A DNA stretch of 64,000 nucleotides from an uncultured cyanobacterium (GCA_903903925.1 CAIVAU010000130.1:34245-98244), one strand, 5' to 3'; counted from the stretch's first letter, positions 18,862-27,540 are shown. A program made the numbers and translations. Notes: a model not told the origin generated them from the letters alone.

Positions 18862-19603
18862 GTGCATCTCAAAAACTTAGGCTGCTATACGTTTAATTGG
18901 CCTGCATGATGCCAACAGGGTGCTTTCTTCCATCACCTACACTCAAGGGTGCATTTTAATTATTTAACTCACAATATTTCCCGCTACCTTTTTGACGACA
19001 ATTCGGATAACTGATGCTAGAGGAAAAAATTCAGTGGATGAAAAAAAACGTCAACGCTTAGAAAATGTCCTAGCAGAGAACAGGAACATCATCAACAGAT
19101 CGAGAATCTGGCAGAGGATGTTGAAAGGTAAAGTTTTGTAACAGACAAGGTCATCTGCGTAAAAAACACCAACTGCTGACGAAACCCACATACAAGCAAG
19201 CAATGGTTCTTCTCTGAAGACATCAATATTTATTGTGGGTAAAAACAATGACTCAATATCGTCTATTTTCTAAAGCTGTTACTGGATTTGCGATCGCCTT
19301 TAGCACTCGACTCTGCGCTATCGCTGCGATGGCAATTTGTACGTAGGTATCAAGGAATGAATTGAGACAAAACCAGTCAATGATTGTATTGAACTTAGAT
19401 AGTTAAGATAATTGACTGGTTGCAAGATTCCATACACGAATCTTTAGATTTTTACGTAGCTAAAAGCCTTATGCTTGTTTCTGAAATCTCATGATTTCTA
19501 CTATTTCATGGTTGAAATTAATACCACCTCTAAAAGTTAGAATTTAGCGTTCACTTTCCAATGTTGACATATTGACCGCATAATAACCAACGGCAAAACG
19601 ACA
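18862..19603. other. 742-base gene-poor region with gene remnants
   Basis: A broken coding stretch near 19034-19135 gives VDEKKRQRLENVLAEN, then after a frame change EHHQQIENLAEDVER, as if from a lost helical protein. A block at 19129-19346 repeats 23276-23520 and ends in a truncated signal-peptide gene. A perfect 11-base inverted repeat (AACCAGTCAAT 19371-19381, ATTGACTGGTT 19411-19421) lies after it. No intact gene is seen. Confidence 0.6.
19248..19346 (+). pseudogene. Truncated signal-peptide gene, copy A (32 codons)
   Basis: Encodes MTQYRLFSKAVTGFAIAFST and 12 more residues before a stop: the start of an exported protein, cut short. The sequence and about 120 bases upstream of it are repeated at 23276-23564 (copy B). 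The parent gene is not in the window. Confidence 0.6.
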
Positions 19604-20755
19604 ATGAAGAACCAATTTTCACGATTTATAACCTTAACAATATGTACCGTATTTACCACTATTGGGCAGTTCAATATTGAACAGCTACTCTTGAGTAACA
19701 GACAGTCAGCGTGGTACTCTAGCCGTGTCTTGGCACAAACAACTGAGGAAAAAGAAGCCAATCGAGTTTGTGAACAAGGGGGTCTTGCTGTCGTAACAAT
19801 TAAAGATGGCAATGGACATGGTAGTGGTTTCCTCGTTAGTGAAGATGGATTAATTATCACAAATGCTCATGTTATTGATGGAAGTCCTAGCGTAGTTACG
19901 GTTGTTTTTAAGGATGGAAAACAAGTTCCGGCTGATGTCATTGGTTTTGCAATGGGGGGTATAGACTTAGCCGCTGTAAAAATACAAAACCGAAAAAATG
20001 TGCCAGCCCTTTCTTTAGCTAGTCCAAGTTCAGCTAAAGTTGGTTATCATGTTTTTGCTATTGGTACTCCTCTCAACCCAAAGTATCGTGATACCTGCAC
20101 CCAAGGCTACATTAGCAGTATTCGTGAAGATGGGACAATTCAACATAACGCAAATATTAATCCAGGAAATTCTGGAGGACCTCTATTAAATACTCAAGGA
20201 GAAGTGATTGGTGTTAATGTCTCCGTTGCTACAGCGCGAGTCTATGATGGAGAAGATCATATAACTGGTTTCACACCCAGTGGTACTGGTGTTAACTTTG
20301 CTGTTCCTGTCGAAAAAGTCAAGTCTTTTTTATCAGACATCCGCAAAAAGCGAGTTTCTGATAAATCTACCGTAGTTAAGCCAAAAGAGTCAACTATTGC
20401 AACTATCTCACTTCATGGTCAAGTCATTAACGGCAGTTTAGTTGAAGGCGATCGCACTAGAAAAAATGGTAGCTTTGTCAAGTTATATCAATTTCAAGGT
20501 CGAGTAGGTCAAAAGGTTGTCATTGAGATGAACAGCCAAAAGATTAATTCATTTTTAGTTTTATATCAGGTTATTGAATCTCCAGAAGGTCAAGGTTTGA
20601 AGAAAATAGCTGAGAACGACGATAGAGGACCGGGTGACCTGAATTCTCAAATTGTGACGACTTTGCCAGAAAATGGAGTCTATCTAATCGTGGCGAGTTC
20701 TTCAGAACCAGAAGAAACTGGAAATTACAGTTTACGCGCAACTGCTCATCCTTAA
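19604..20755 (+). CDS. Secreted trypsin-like (HtrA/Deg-type) serine protease with C-terminal pre-peptidase domain
   Basis: 383 residues. The N-terminal hydrophobic segment (~8-22) and a VLAQT site (~42-46) suggest export. The protease domain has the complete triad: His89 (TNAHVID), Asp121 (GGIDLAAVK) and Ser190 (NPGNSGGPL). There is no PDZ domain; instead residues ~265-380 form a beta-rich domain (GQVINGSLVEGDR ... GVYLIVASSSEPEETGNYSL) typical of bacterial pre-peptidase C-terminal (PPC) domains. It begins a plus-strand run of exported proteins (COP23, double-trypsin/TPR) interrupted by minus-strand toxin and Xis genes. Confidence 0.9.
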   Translation: MKNQFSRFITLTICTVFTTIGQFNIEQLLLSNRQSAWYSSRVLAQTTEEKEANRVCEQGGLAVVTIKDGNGHGSGFLVSEDGLIITNAHVIDGSPSVVTVVFKDGKQVPADVIGFAMGGIDLAAVKIQNRKNVPALSLASPSSAKVGYHVFAIGTPLNPKYRDTCTQGYISSIREDGTIQHNANINPGNSGGPLLNTQGEVIGVNVSVATARVYDGEDHITGFTPSGTGVNFAVPVEKVKSFLSDIRKKRVSDKSTVVKPKESTIATISLHGQVINGSLVEGDRTRKNGSFVKLYQFQGRVGQKVVIEMNSQKINSFLVLYQVIESPEGQGLKKIAENDDRGPGDLNSQIVTTLPENGVYLIVASSSEPEETGNYSLRATAHP

Positions 20756-20787
20756 ATAAGTAGATGGGCGAGAGCAATATATTCCTT

Positions 20788-20866
20788 CAACACCTCATCA
20801 ATTTTTAGTTCAATTTCAAAAATCCAACCCATGCAAAACAACGGCGATCGCCCTGACCGTTTTTGA
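20788..20866 (+). pseudogene. 5' remnant of a second COP23 gene
   Basis: The leader before 20831 and the first codons (MQNN) match the leader and start of the intact COP23 gene at 23633-23690, including ATTTTTAGTTCAAT. After 11 codons it stops. The terminator-like hairpin that follows COP23 is also present just downstream here (20896-20942), so the body of the gene was deleted. Confidence 0.65.
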
Positions 20867-20895
20867 CTTTCGAGAAGCGACTTGACACCAGTTCT

Positions 20896-20942
20896 TAGTT
20901 GCGGTGTCTTCCCACTCTTTGCGCAACTACAAGCCTTTTTTT
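20896..20942 (+). terminator. Hairpin TAGTTGCG/CGCAACTA with T-run, copy A
   Basis: TAGTTGCG (20896-20903) pairs with CGCAACTA (20922-20929); a run of seven Ts ends at 20942. The same hairpin lies at 24373-24417. Here it abuts the end of the PIN toxin gene on the opposite strand. Confidence 0.6.
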
Positions 20943-20945
20943 CTC

Positions 20946-21386
20946 TTAGGTATCCCATAAGCTGTTGGGTTCAAAGAACTGGTTAAAGCCTTTTCGTCTC
21001 AATCCCTCTTTAAGTTTTTTATCACCTGTCCACAACGAGCCATCTAATTCCAAGGTTAGCGCTACGTGGGGAGTATCGCTTTCATCAATATCTTTACATA
21101 AGGCGTAGGCTACTGCTCGATAATCAAGGGCAATTAAGTCTTCTTTATAGAGAGTAATTCGTTTCAGCAGTATTTGGTAAATTCGCACTATTTCATCTTC
21201 TGATAGAAGACTTACTTTGACTAACTTCTCCTTGCGCTTAAATAGTTCCACCAGAACTAGCTCGCAGACAAAAAAACGGTAATCTGAGCCTATGAGTATC
21301 TCAGCAAAACTAGATTTGTTGTTTAGTAATGCTGAGAACAATATATTGGTATCAACAATAATCGGCTTTTGTGTAGACACTGCCAA
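20946..21386 (-). CDS. PIN-domain toxin (VapC-like ribonuclease)
   Basis: 146 residues. PIN marks: IIVDTNILFSALL (first Asp), ELVLVELFKRKEKL (Glu), DIDESDTPHVALTLEL (Asp cluster) and LWTGDKKLKEGL (last Asp). These form the Mg-dependent RNase site of VapC-type toxins. The upstream 74-residue gene ends directly next to it, so the pair is a toxin-antitoxin operon. Confidence 0.85.
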   Translation of the reverse strand: MAVSTQKPIIVDTNILFSALLNNKSSFAEILIGSDYRFFVCELVLVELFKRKEKLVKVSLLSEDEIVRIYQILLKRITLYKEDLIALDYRAVAYALCKDIDESDTPHVALTLELDGSLWTGDKKLKEGLRRKGFNQFFEPNSLWDT

Positions 21387-21611
21387 CTATCCTACAAATT
21401 TATGCTTGATTTTTAACCACATATCGTGGTCTATTTCATCAGCTAGGATGGTGGCTTGCTCTTCGGTTAGATGACTGCGCACTCTTATTGTCTCTAACTC
21501 AAGATATTCTAAAAACTTGGTCAGGCTTTCTTGAGCTAGAATATTCCTATTGAATCTGATGATAATGTCTTGGTTTTCAAGTGTAATATTATATAGCTCC
21601 TTATCTGGCAT
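21387..21611 (-). CDS. Antitoxin of the PIN-domain pair
   Basis: 74 residues, acidic; ITLENQDIIIRFNRNILAQESLTKFLEYLELETIRVRSHLTEEQATILADEID. It ends one base before the PIN gene begins. Its position and size fit an antitoxin; I do not recognise the DNA-binding fold with certainty. Confidence 0.7.
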   Translation of the reverse strand: MPDKELYNITLENQDIIIRFNRNILAQESLTKFLEYLELETIRVRSHLTEEQATILADEIDHDMWLKIKHKFVG

Positions 21612-21690
21612 AATATTTTCTTAGCTGGCGGATCTCAGTTTTGAGAGGTACAAGAATTATTATGGCAGATTAGCAAGGAAGCAAGGAAAA

Positions 21691-22400
21691 TCATACTTTG
21701 GACTTGCGCTTTGCCTTGGCTACCCGCAGTTTTTCCCAAGCTGCTTCAGTTCCGGGCTTCGGCGGTTGTGCAGAAATTCGAGCAACTAGCTCACGATTTT
21801 GCTCTTCGTAATATTGCTGGAGTTCTTCAGACTCTTTGAGAACTTGCTGATACTCAGCTTCCACCTCCGCACGATTAGTCTCAATATAAGCACCTCTTTG
21901 ATTTCAAAGGGACTTGTGTATAGTCGATACGATAAATTGCCATAGCTGAACACCATGTCATCTGTTCGTTGTCGCAACTCCTCCTGGGTCATTAACTCTG
22001 CTGAGTCTCCTTCTGTACAAACTGAAATAATATGATGTCTAGTGCGATCCCAGAAGCTAATAGCGACTAAAAATTGACTCTCTCCATCGCTTGCCCAAAT
22101 CTCAGTTAAACTTGCCACAGTCTGTGGTAATTTCACATCAAATTCTTCAGTAGGGCAAACCATCAACTGTTCACCTGACTCTAGTTCAAAGTCTGCAAAT
22201 AGACCATTAGTTACGGGTAGCTCTTCAAACCGGACCGTATCTTGCTGTACTAGCAACTCAAATCTTCTAGTATCTGTTAGGCTAAACAACAACGTATCCA
22301 TAAGCAGCGATCGCTTGTCATCTTGCGCCAGTGCAACTCGATCTATAGAGGTGATTGTCTGCCCCAGCAACACATGAAACTGTCTGTCTAATCTCCCCAT
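21691..22400 (-). pseudogene. Frameshifted hypothetical gene (about 235 codons)
   Basis: The frame from ATG 22400 gives a 204-residue protein (MGRLDRQFHVLLGQTITSID...) with normal composition up to SPFEIK near 21900, then a poor tail. A different frame takes over there with RGAYIETNRAEVEAEYQQVL, a glutamate-rich coiled coil, and ends KAKRKSKV at 21691. One indel near 21900 would join them into one protein. I do not recognise the family. It may be a real mutation or an assembly error. Confidence 0.6.
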
Positions 22401-22451
22401 CCTAATACAGATCCTTTTCCAGCTTCTAGAAGTGCGATGTAGTTCATTGAT

Positions 22452-22787
22452 TCAACTAACTGCATAATCTGTAAAACTTCTCAGATAGGGTGCTTGATAT
22501 CCAAGTACAATATCTTTCTTTGGTATTCCTCTATCTACCAATTCATTAGCAATACCGACTTCCGTATTATCATTTTGAATCCAAACTTTGTCATCTTTAA
22601 TATCAATATGAACTGTACAGCCATAAATACGATGACGATTATCCCATCCCATATGAATAATTTGATAACTATCCTCTTCACTATTTAAAATAGGAATGAC
22701 TTCAATTTCACCATTTGCTGGCTTAACCTGACTATACTCTGTGAGAACTTCTTTGATAATTTGTCGATATTTATCTATTTTTTCCAT
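22452..22787 (-). CDS. xisI: XisI-like protein
   Basis: 111 residues with the XisI pattern: MEKIDKYRQIIKEVLTEYSQ, YQIIHMGWDNRHRIYGCTVHIDIKDDKVWIQNDNTE and GIANELVDRGIPKKDIVLGYQAP. XisI was described in Anabaena as a factor needed for excision of the fdxN element in heterocysts, together with XisH and the recombinase XisF. Copies of XisH/XisI occur many times in cyanobacterial genomes away from that element; no XisF is present here. It overlaps xisH by 13 bases. Confidence 0.92.
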   Translation of the reverse strand: MEKIDKYRQIIKEVLTEYSQVKPANGEIEVIPILNSEEDSYQIIHMGWDNRHRIYGCTVHIDIKDDKVWIQNDNTEVGIANELVDRGIPKKDIVLGYQAPYLRSFTDYAVS

Positions 22788-23191
22788 TTCACTATTTCCT
22801 CGTGGATTGGGTCGAAAATTATCATTTTTAAGTGGTACTCTTCAATACTTAATTTTGGAAGTTGGCGACTAAAAAAATCATTATAAGTTTCCAAATTTAC
22901 TGCTAAATAAAGCACCCGTTCTGGTTGTTTTTCTCGCAGGACAATTCGATAATTCAAGAATTGACCAAGTGCTGTATGAAACTCAGATAAAGTTGATGGA
23001 GCTAGAAAACTCTTAATTTCGACAGCAATCTTTTCGTGATCTCGCTGTGCAGCAATTAAACGTTCAGCACCCAAATCTATAAATACTTGATCATCTTCTA
23101 GTTGTAACGATAAGGGATCGTCAGTAATCGTCCAACCATCCTTGTCTAAAGCAGATTTTACAACGGTATGAAATACATCTTTTGCTGGCAT
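22775..23191 (-). CDS. xisH: XisH-like protein
   Basis: 138 residues: MPAKDVFHTVVKSALDKDGWTITDDPL, VFIDLGAERLIAAQRDHEKIAVEIKSFLAPS. The D...E-x-K arrangement (IDLGAE, VEIKSF) looks like a PD-(D/E)XK nuclease core. Translationally coupled to xisI downstream. Confidence 0.92.
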   Translation of the reverse strand: MPAKDVFHTVVKSALDKDGWTITDDPLSLQLEDDQVFIDLGAERLIAAQRDHEKIAVEIKSFLAPSTLSEFHTALGQFLNYRIVLREKQPERVLYLAVNLETYNDFFSRQLPKLSIEEYHLKMIIFDPIHEEIVKWKK

Positions 23192-23275
23192 TCACTTCCT
23201 ATCCTCAGCCCTCTATACCTGTAGCTTGGTTATCGCCGTAGGCATCGCCCTTATTCTACCCTAGCTAATACAAAA

Positions 23276-23564
23276 GGTAAAGTTTTGTAAAAAACGTGGT
23301 CATCTGCGTAAAAAACACACACTGCCTACGAAACCCACACAGAAGCAAACAATGGTTCACCTGTGAAGATATCAATATTTACTGTGGGTAGAAACAATGA
23401 CTAAATATCGTCTATTCTCTAAAGCCGTTACCAGAATGGCGATCGCCATTCACACTGCACTCTGCGCAACCGCTGTGACTGTCACCACTACTATGGCACA
23501 GCCAAATCTAGCCCAACAGACCTTGTTTTTCTTTGGCTATCCGTTGTATCTTACGTCACTTTAA
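23276..23564 (+). pseudogene. Truncated signal-peptide gene with leader, copy B (55 codons)
   Basis: The leader (23276-23396) and a 55-codon frame from ATG 23397 (MTKYRLFSKAVTRMAIAIHT, then ATAVTVTTTMAQPNLAQQT) match copy A at 19129-19346. A signal peptide with a plausible cleavage site near TMAQP is followed only by LFFFGYPLYLTSL and a stop, so the mature protein is missing. Confidence 0.6.
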
Positions 23565-23677
23565 CCACCTGTGCAAGTAAATTTCTTAAGTTTTTGGAGC
23601 CGCTTTGCTGTAAATTTTATACATACGTTGGCTTCAACATATCATCCATTTTTAGTTCAATCTCAATAGTCAACATC

Positions 23678-24256
23678 ATGCAAAACAAATCATTCTTCAT
23701 CACTTTAGGGCTAACTGCGTTAACATCTCTAGCAAGCTTGAGTATTAATCTATCTCCTAGTTTAAGTCAATCAACATCCTCTGAATCTCACCCCAATAAA
23801 GTAACTTTCTTCTGTCGAGAAAAGTTTGACACAGCAAGTGGCGAAAAAATTCCAGCTACAATTGCTTGGATTCCTGAAAGGAAAGGACATGTTTATCTGA
23901 TTGGATGGAAATCAGAATATTTTAATAAAGGCGGCTGGACTCCACAAAAACGTTGTCAAGAAGTCACGCCAAAATTTCAAGCTGCTTATGAGAAAGGTCA
24001 TTTAAATTACCTTTATAATGGTAAAAGTGAGAAGGGTTATCCTATTATCTGTGGGCTGGCAAATCAAGGAGAAAGTTGCAATAGCAATAATCAATTATTT
24101 ACGGTGAAATCTGGCAGCAATCCGGAGCAAGTACTGCAAGGACTAATTAATAGTTTAGAAGGTAAAACGTCAGAGCCAATTCTGCAAAGTTCCGGTGAGC
24201 AAATATACATTGATGTGCAGAATATTTTCAAAAAAGCCCCCCTAATAAATAGCTAG
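23678..24256 (+). CDS. COP23 domain secreted protein
   Basis: 192 residues from ATG 23678 (MQNKSFFITLGLTALTSLAS), which gives a clean signal peptide; an upstream in-frame ATG at 23594 adds a poor N terminus. The mature part has the COP23 (circadian oscillating polypeptide, 23 kDa) pattern: FFCREKFDT, WTPQKRCQEVTPKFQAAYEKG, YPIICG, SEPILQSSGEQIYIDV. COP23 was found as a clock-regulated membrane-associated protein in cyanobacteria; its role is unclear. The stop codon lies in the end of a MITE-like element, so the last residues may have been altered by insertion. A second COP23 start remnant lies at 20.8 kb. Confidence 0.85.
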   Translation: MQNKSFFITLGLTALTSLASLSINLSPSLSQSTSSESHPNKVTFFCREKFDTASGEKIPATIAWIPERKGHVYLIGWKSEYFNKGGWTPQKRCQEVTPKFQAAYEKGHLNYLYNGKSEKGYPIICGLANQGESCNSNNQLFTVKSGSNPEQVLQGLINSLEGKTSEPILQSSGEQIYIDVQNIFKKAPLINS

Positions 24257-24361
24257 TGGTCTGTCAAATTTATTTTCATGGGTTGGTAGTGTGAGCGTCT
24301 CGCTCACGAAGCGAGCAAGATGCTCGCACTACCCATCAATTTAACCTTGACAAACCACTAG
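24253..24361. mobile_element. MITE-like nested palindrome between COP23 and the trypsin/TPR gene
   Basis: 109 bases with 14/15 matching inverted ends (CTAGTGGTCTGTCAA and TTGACAAACCACTAG). The centre holds the GTAGTG-GAGC-type palindrome also found at 13.3 and 40.3 kb. The TAG stop of COP23 (24254-24256) is inside the left end. Confidence 0.65.
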
Positions 24362-24372
24362 ATGCAGGTTCG

Positions 24373-24417
24373 TAGTTGCGTTTCAACGCACTCTTGGCGC
24401 AACTACAACCCTTTTTT
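24373..24417 (+). terminator. Hairpin TAGTTGCG/CGCAACTA with T-run, copy B
   Basis: TAGTTGCG (24373-24380) pairs with CGCAACTA (24398-24405), followed by CAACCC and six Ts. It ends only 24 bases before the trypsin/TPR start codon, so it may terminate the COP23 message or attenuate the next gene. Confidence 0.6.
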
Positions 24418-24440
24418 ATCTCATAATCCCTTTGGTAAAT

Positions 24441-27400
24441 ATGACTAGAAATATTGCCCTTATCTTACCCTTCCTATTTTTACAGTTTCCAGCCTTTGCA
24501 GTAAAAACTAGTTCTGATACTATTGCCCAAACACCAGTGTCACCAAAGACTTGTGAAATCAAAGCCGAAAATGGAGAGACGGGAGAGTATTCACCTCAAC
24601 AACTGCAAACCCTTGCAAGTCGTGTCACTGTCAGAGTCATCGGTAATAACAATGGAGGTTCAGGAACACTCATTGCTAAACAAGGTAATAATTATTTAGT
24701 ACTGACAAACGCCCATGTGATTAGAGGAGTCAACAGCATCCGCCTCCAAACATCCGATGGCAAAACTTATTCAGCGCAAATACTCCCCAAAACCAACTTT
24801 GAAAAATTTGATTTAGCCCTACTACAATTCCAAGCACTTGAAAATTATTGCTTACCTGAAATTGCTGCATCAGTTCCTGACACTAAGACATCCGTTCTTG
24901 CTGCGGGATATTCTATCGAAAAAAGACAAATAGTATTTCGTAGTGGTATTGTACAACAAATTTCTCCAAGACCACTCAAGGAAGGATATTCTATTGGCTA
25001 TACCAGCGATATCGAACAGGGAATGAGTGGCGGTGCAATTGTTAACTCTGTTGGACAACTCATTGGGATCAATGGTAGAAGTGCGTACCCGATATTAAAT
25101 ACAGGTTATGTTTATCCTGATGGTTCCCGCCCCACAGAAGCACAAATAGTGGAAATGCGGAAACTGAGTTGGGCGATCCCAGTCTCCACCTTCTTAGCAC
25201 AGGTGAACACAGAGATCCTCACCGCTTATTCTCTCCCTGTACCCAATACTCCTGACAATTTACCGCAACAGCAACTAACAGGATGGTTAGGAGAATTAGA
25301 ACAAAAAGCAAAACAAATCACAGTCAGAATTGATAGCAGTAGTAAAGCGAATGGTTCCGGAATCATTATTGCTAGACAACACGACACCTACACAGTTTTA
25401 ACAGCATCTCACGTTGTCTGTGAACGAGAAGATGCAACAAAGCCATGCAGGAATTATAGCTATCAAATAATTGCCCCAGATGGAAAACAGTATCCTGTAG
25501 ACAAAAGCACCATCAAAATAGAACAGGGTGTAGATTTAGCTGTTGTGAAATTTACAGCTAGTCACGAGAATTATCAAGTAGCCACCCTAGCAAATTATAA
25601 CCCCAAAACTAATGACTATATGTTTACTGGCGGGTATCCCAAATTAGGGAATAACTCAGATTGGCGGTTGACAATGGGGCTGATTTTTGACAAAGAACAG
25701 GGATTATTACAATCTACACAATCAGATTTTCAAAGTAATAGTGCTGGTACATTGCCAACAGAGAGTTCATTAAAAGGAGGATATGAGTTAGTTTATACAA
25801 GTATCACCTATGGAGGAATGAGTGGAGGACCAGTATTAGATTCCCTTGGGCGAGTGATTGGGATTCATGGACGAGCTGAGGGAGAGGTAGCGGAGGATAA
25901 AAAAACTGGAGATCCTGGCAGTAATGGGGGTAAGGTACAATTAGGCTATAGTTTAGGTATTCCTGTGAGTACCTTTTTGGGAATAGCCCCGCGATTGGAT
26001 GTACAAGCACAACTTGTAGAAAATACTCCTCCACAGCAACTCAATGAAAAACAAGTCCAGTCGATACAAGATGCAGTATTATCAACTGATGTCTCGCAAG
26101 GAAATACAACGGCTAGCCAATGGTTAGAAAGAGGAAATCAACTGTGGCGGTTGCGTCGATATCCTGAAGCAGTCAAAGCCTTTGACCAAGCGATTAAGCT
26201 AAAACCCTTGTTTGTGTACTTAGCTCACTATGGCAAAGGTTTAGCATTAGGTAAAGAGGCACAAGCAGCATTAGAATTAGAACAAGCAGTGAAACTAAAA
26301 CCAGATTTTGTTGCTGCTTGGGAAACGCAAAGTGCAGTCTATCGAGAATTAAACCAACTGGGTAAAGCATTAGTAGCAATAGAGAAAGCAATTCAACTCC
26401 AGCCAAAAAACCCAAATCTGTATAACGAGAAGTGGGAGGTATTAGAGCGGTTAAAACGGTATGACAAAGCAGAAGTAGCAATAAGTGAAGCGATAAAACT
26501 TAATCCACGCTCTGCATTTTACAACAATCGGGGTTATCTTTACGCTGAGCAGAAGAAAAGGGATTTAGCTCTAGCTGATTACAACAAAGCGATCGCTCTT
26601 AATCCTCTGTATGAAGCTTACTACAATCGGGGTCTTCTTTACTATGAGCAGAAGAAATGGGATTATGCTCTAGCTGATTTCAACAAAGCGATCGCTCTTA
26701 ATCCTCAGTTGTCTCAAGCTTACGGAAATCGGGGTCTTCTTTACTCTGAGCAGAAGAAATGGGATTATGCTCTAGCTGATTACAACAAAGCGCTCGCTCT
26801 TAATCCTCAGTATGCTCAAGCTTACTACAATCGGGGTCTTCTTTACGATGAGCAGAAGAAATGGGATTATGCTCTAGCTGATTACAACAAAGCGCTCGCT
26901 CTTAATCCTCAGTATGCTCAAGCTTACAGCAATCGGGGTCTTCTTTACTATGAGCAGAAGAAATGGGATTATGCTCTAGCTGATTACAACAAAGCGCTCG
27001 CTCTTAATCCTCAGTTGTATCAAGCTTACAACAATCGGGGTGGTGTTTACAAAGAGCAGAAAAAATGGGATTATGCTCTAGCTGATTACAACAAAGCGAT
27101 CGCTCTTAATCCTCAGTTGTCTCAAGCTTACTACAATGGGGGTCTTGTTTACTATGAGCAGAAGAACTGGGATTATGCTCTAGCTGATTTCAACAAAGCG
27201 ATCGCTCTTAATCCTCAGTATGCTCAAACTTACAACAATCGGGGTCTTGTTTACTATGAGCAGAAGAAATGGGATTATGCTGTGGCTGATTACAACAAAG
27301 CGATCGCTCTTAATCCTCAGTATGCTCGAGCCTACAACAATCGCGCATTAGTTTACTATGAAAAGGGTGACAAACAGAAAGCAATTCAGGATTTACAGCA

Positions 27401-27482
27401 AGCAGCCCAAATTTTCCAGGCTCAAGGGAATACTACTGCTTATGAGACAGCAATAAATGACTTAAAAAAATTACAGAATTAG
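24441..27482 (+). CDS. Secreted double trypsin-like protease with TPR array (copy 1)
   Basis: 1013 residues from ATG 24441. The signal peptide ends near AFA (residue 20). The first trypsin-like domain has His92 (LTNAHVI), Asp124 (EKFDLALL) and Ser196 (GMSGGAIV). The second has His324 (LTASHVV), Asp365 (QGVDLAVVK) and Ser461 (GGMSGGPVL). So both triads are complete. From ~560 the protein is TPR: about four diverged repeats, then nine nearly identical 34-residue units (YNRGLLYYEQKKWDYALADY type). It is a close paralogue of 35303-39163. Inferred: an exported or periplasmic protease whose TPR superhelix binds a partner. Confidence 0.9.
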   Translation: MTRNIALILPFLFLQFPAFAVKTSSDTIAQTPVSPKTCEIKAENGETGEYSPQQLQTLASRVTVRVIGNNNGGSGTLIAKQGNNYLVLTNAHVIRGVNSIRLQTSDGKTYSAQILPKTNFEKFDLALLQFQALENYCLPEIAASVPDTKTSVLAAGYSIEKRQIVFRSGIVQQISPRPLKEGYSIGYTSDIEQGMSGGAIVNSVGQLIGINGRSAYPILNTGYVYPDGSRPTEAQIVEMRKLSWAIPVSTFLAQVNTEILTAYSLPVPNTPDNLPQQQLTGWLGELEQKAKQITVRIDSSSKANGSGIIIARQHDTYTVLTASHVVCEREDATKPCRNYSYQIIAPDGKQYPVDKSTIKIEQGVDLAVVKFTASHENYQVATLANYNPKTNDYMFTGGYPKLGNNSDWRLTMGLIFDKEQGLLQSTQSDFQSNSAGTLPTESSLKGGYELVYTSITYGGMSGGPVLDSLGRVIGIHGRAEGEVAEDKKTGDPGSNGGKVQLGYSLGIPVSTFLGIAPRLDVQAQLVENTPPQQLNEKQVQSIQDAVLSTDVSQGNTTASQWLERGNQLWRLRRYPEAVKAFDQAIKLKPLFVYLAHYGKGLALGKEAQAALELEQAVKLKPDFVAAWETQSAVYRELNQLGKALVAIEKAIQLQPKNPNLYNEKWEVLERLKRYDKAEVAISEAIKLNPRSAFYNNRGYLYAEQKKRDLALADYNKAIALNPLYEAYYNRGLLYYEQKKWDYALADFNKAIALNPQLSQAYGNRGLLYSEQKKWDYALADYNKALALNPQYAQAYYNRGLLYDEQKKWDYALADYNKALALNPQYAQAYSNRGLLYYEQKKWDYALADYNKALALNPQLYQAYNNRGGVYKEQKKWDYALADYNKAIALNPQLSQAYYNGGLVYYEQKNWDYALADFNKAIALNPQYAQTYNNRGLVYYEQKKWDYAVADYNKAIALNPQYARAYNNRALVYYEKGDKQKAIQDLQQAAQIFQAQGNTTAYETAINDLKKLQN
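26620..27340 (+). repeat. 102-base tandem repeats encoding TPR units
   Basis: About seven consecutive 102-base units inside the copy 1 gene are near-identical in DNA as well as protein (CAGAAGAAATGGGATTATGC recurs in most), far more alike than usual TPRs. This points to recent expansion or gene conversion. Confidence 0.85.
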
Positions 27483-27540
27483 GTAATTTTTGGGGTTCGG
27501 GAAAACCCTTACTCCCTTCCCTAAATCTCTCCAACTCAGA

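Noticed and set aside
22452..23191. fdxN-element border
   Set aside because: XisH and XisI are present, but no XisF recombinase, no fdxN fragment and no recognisable excision repeat was seen.
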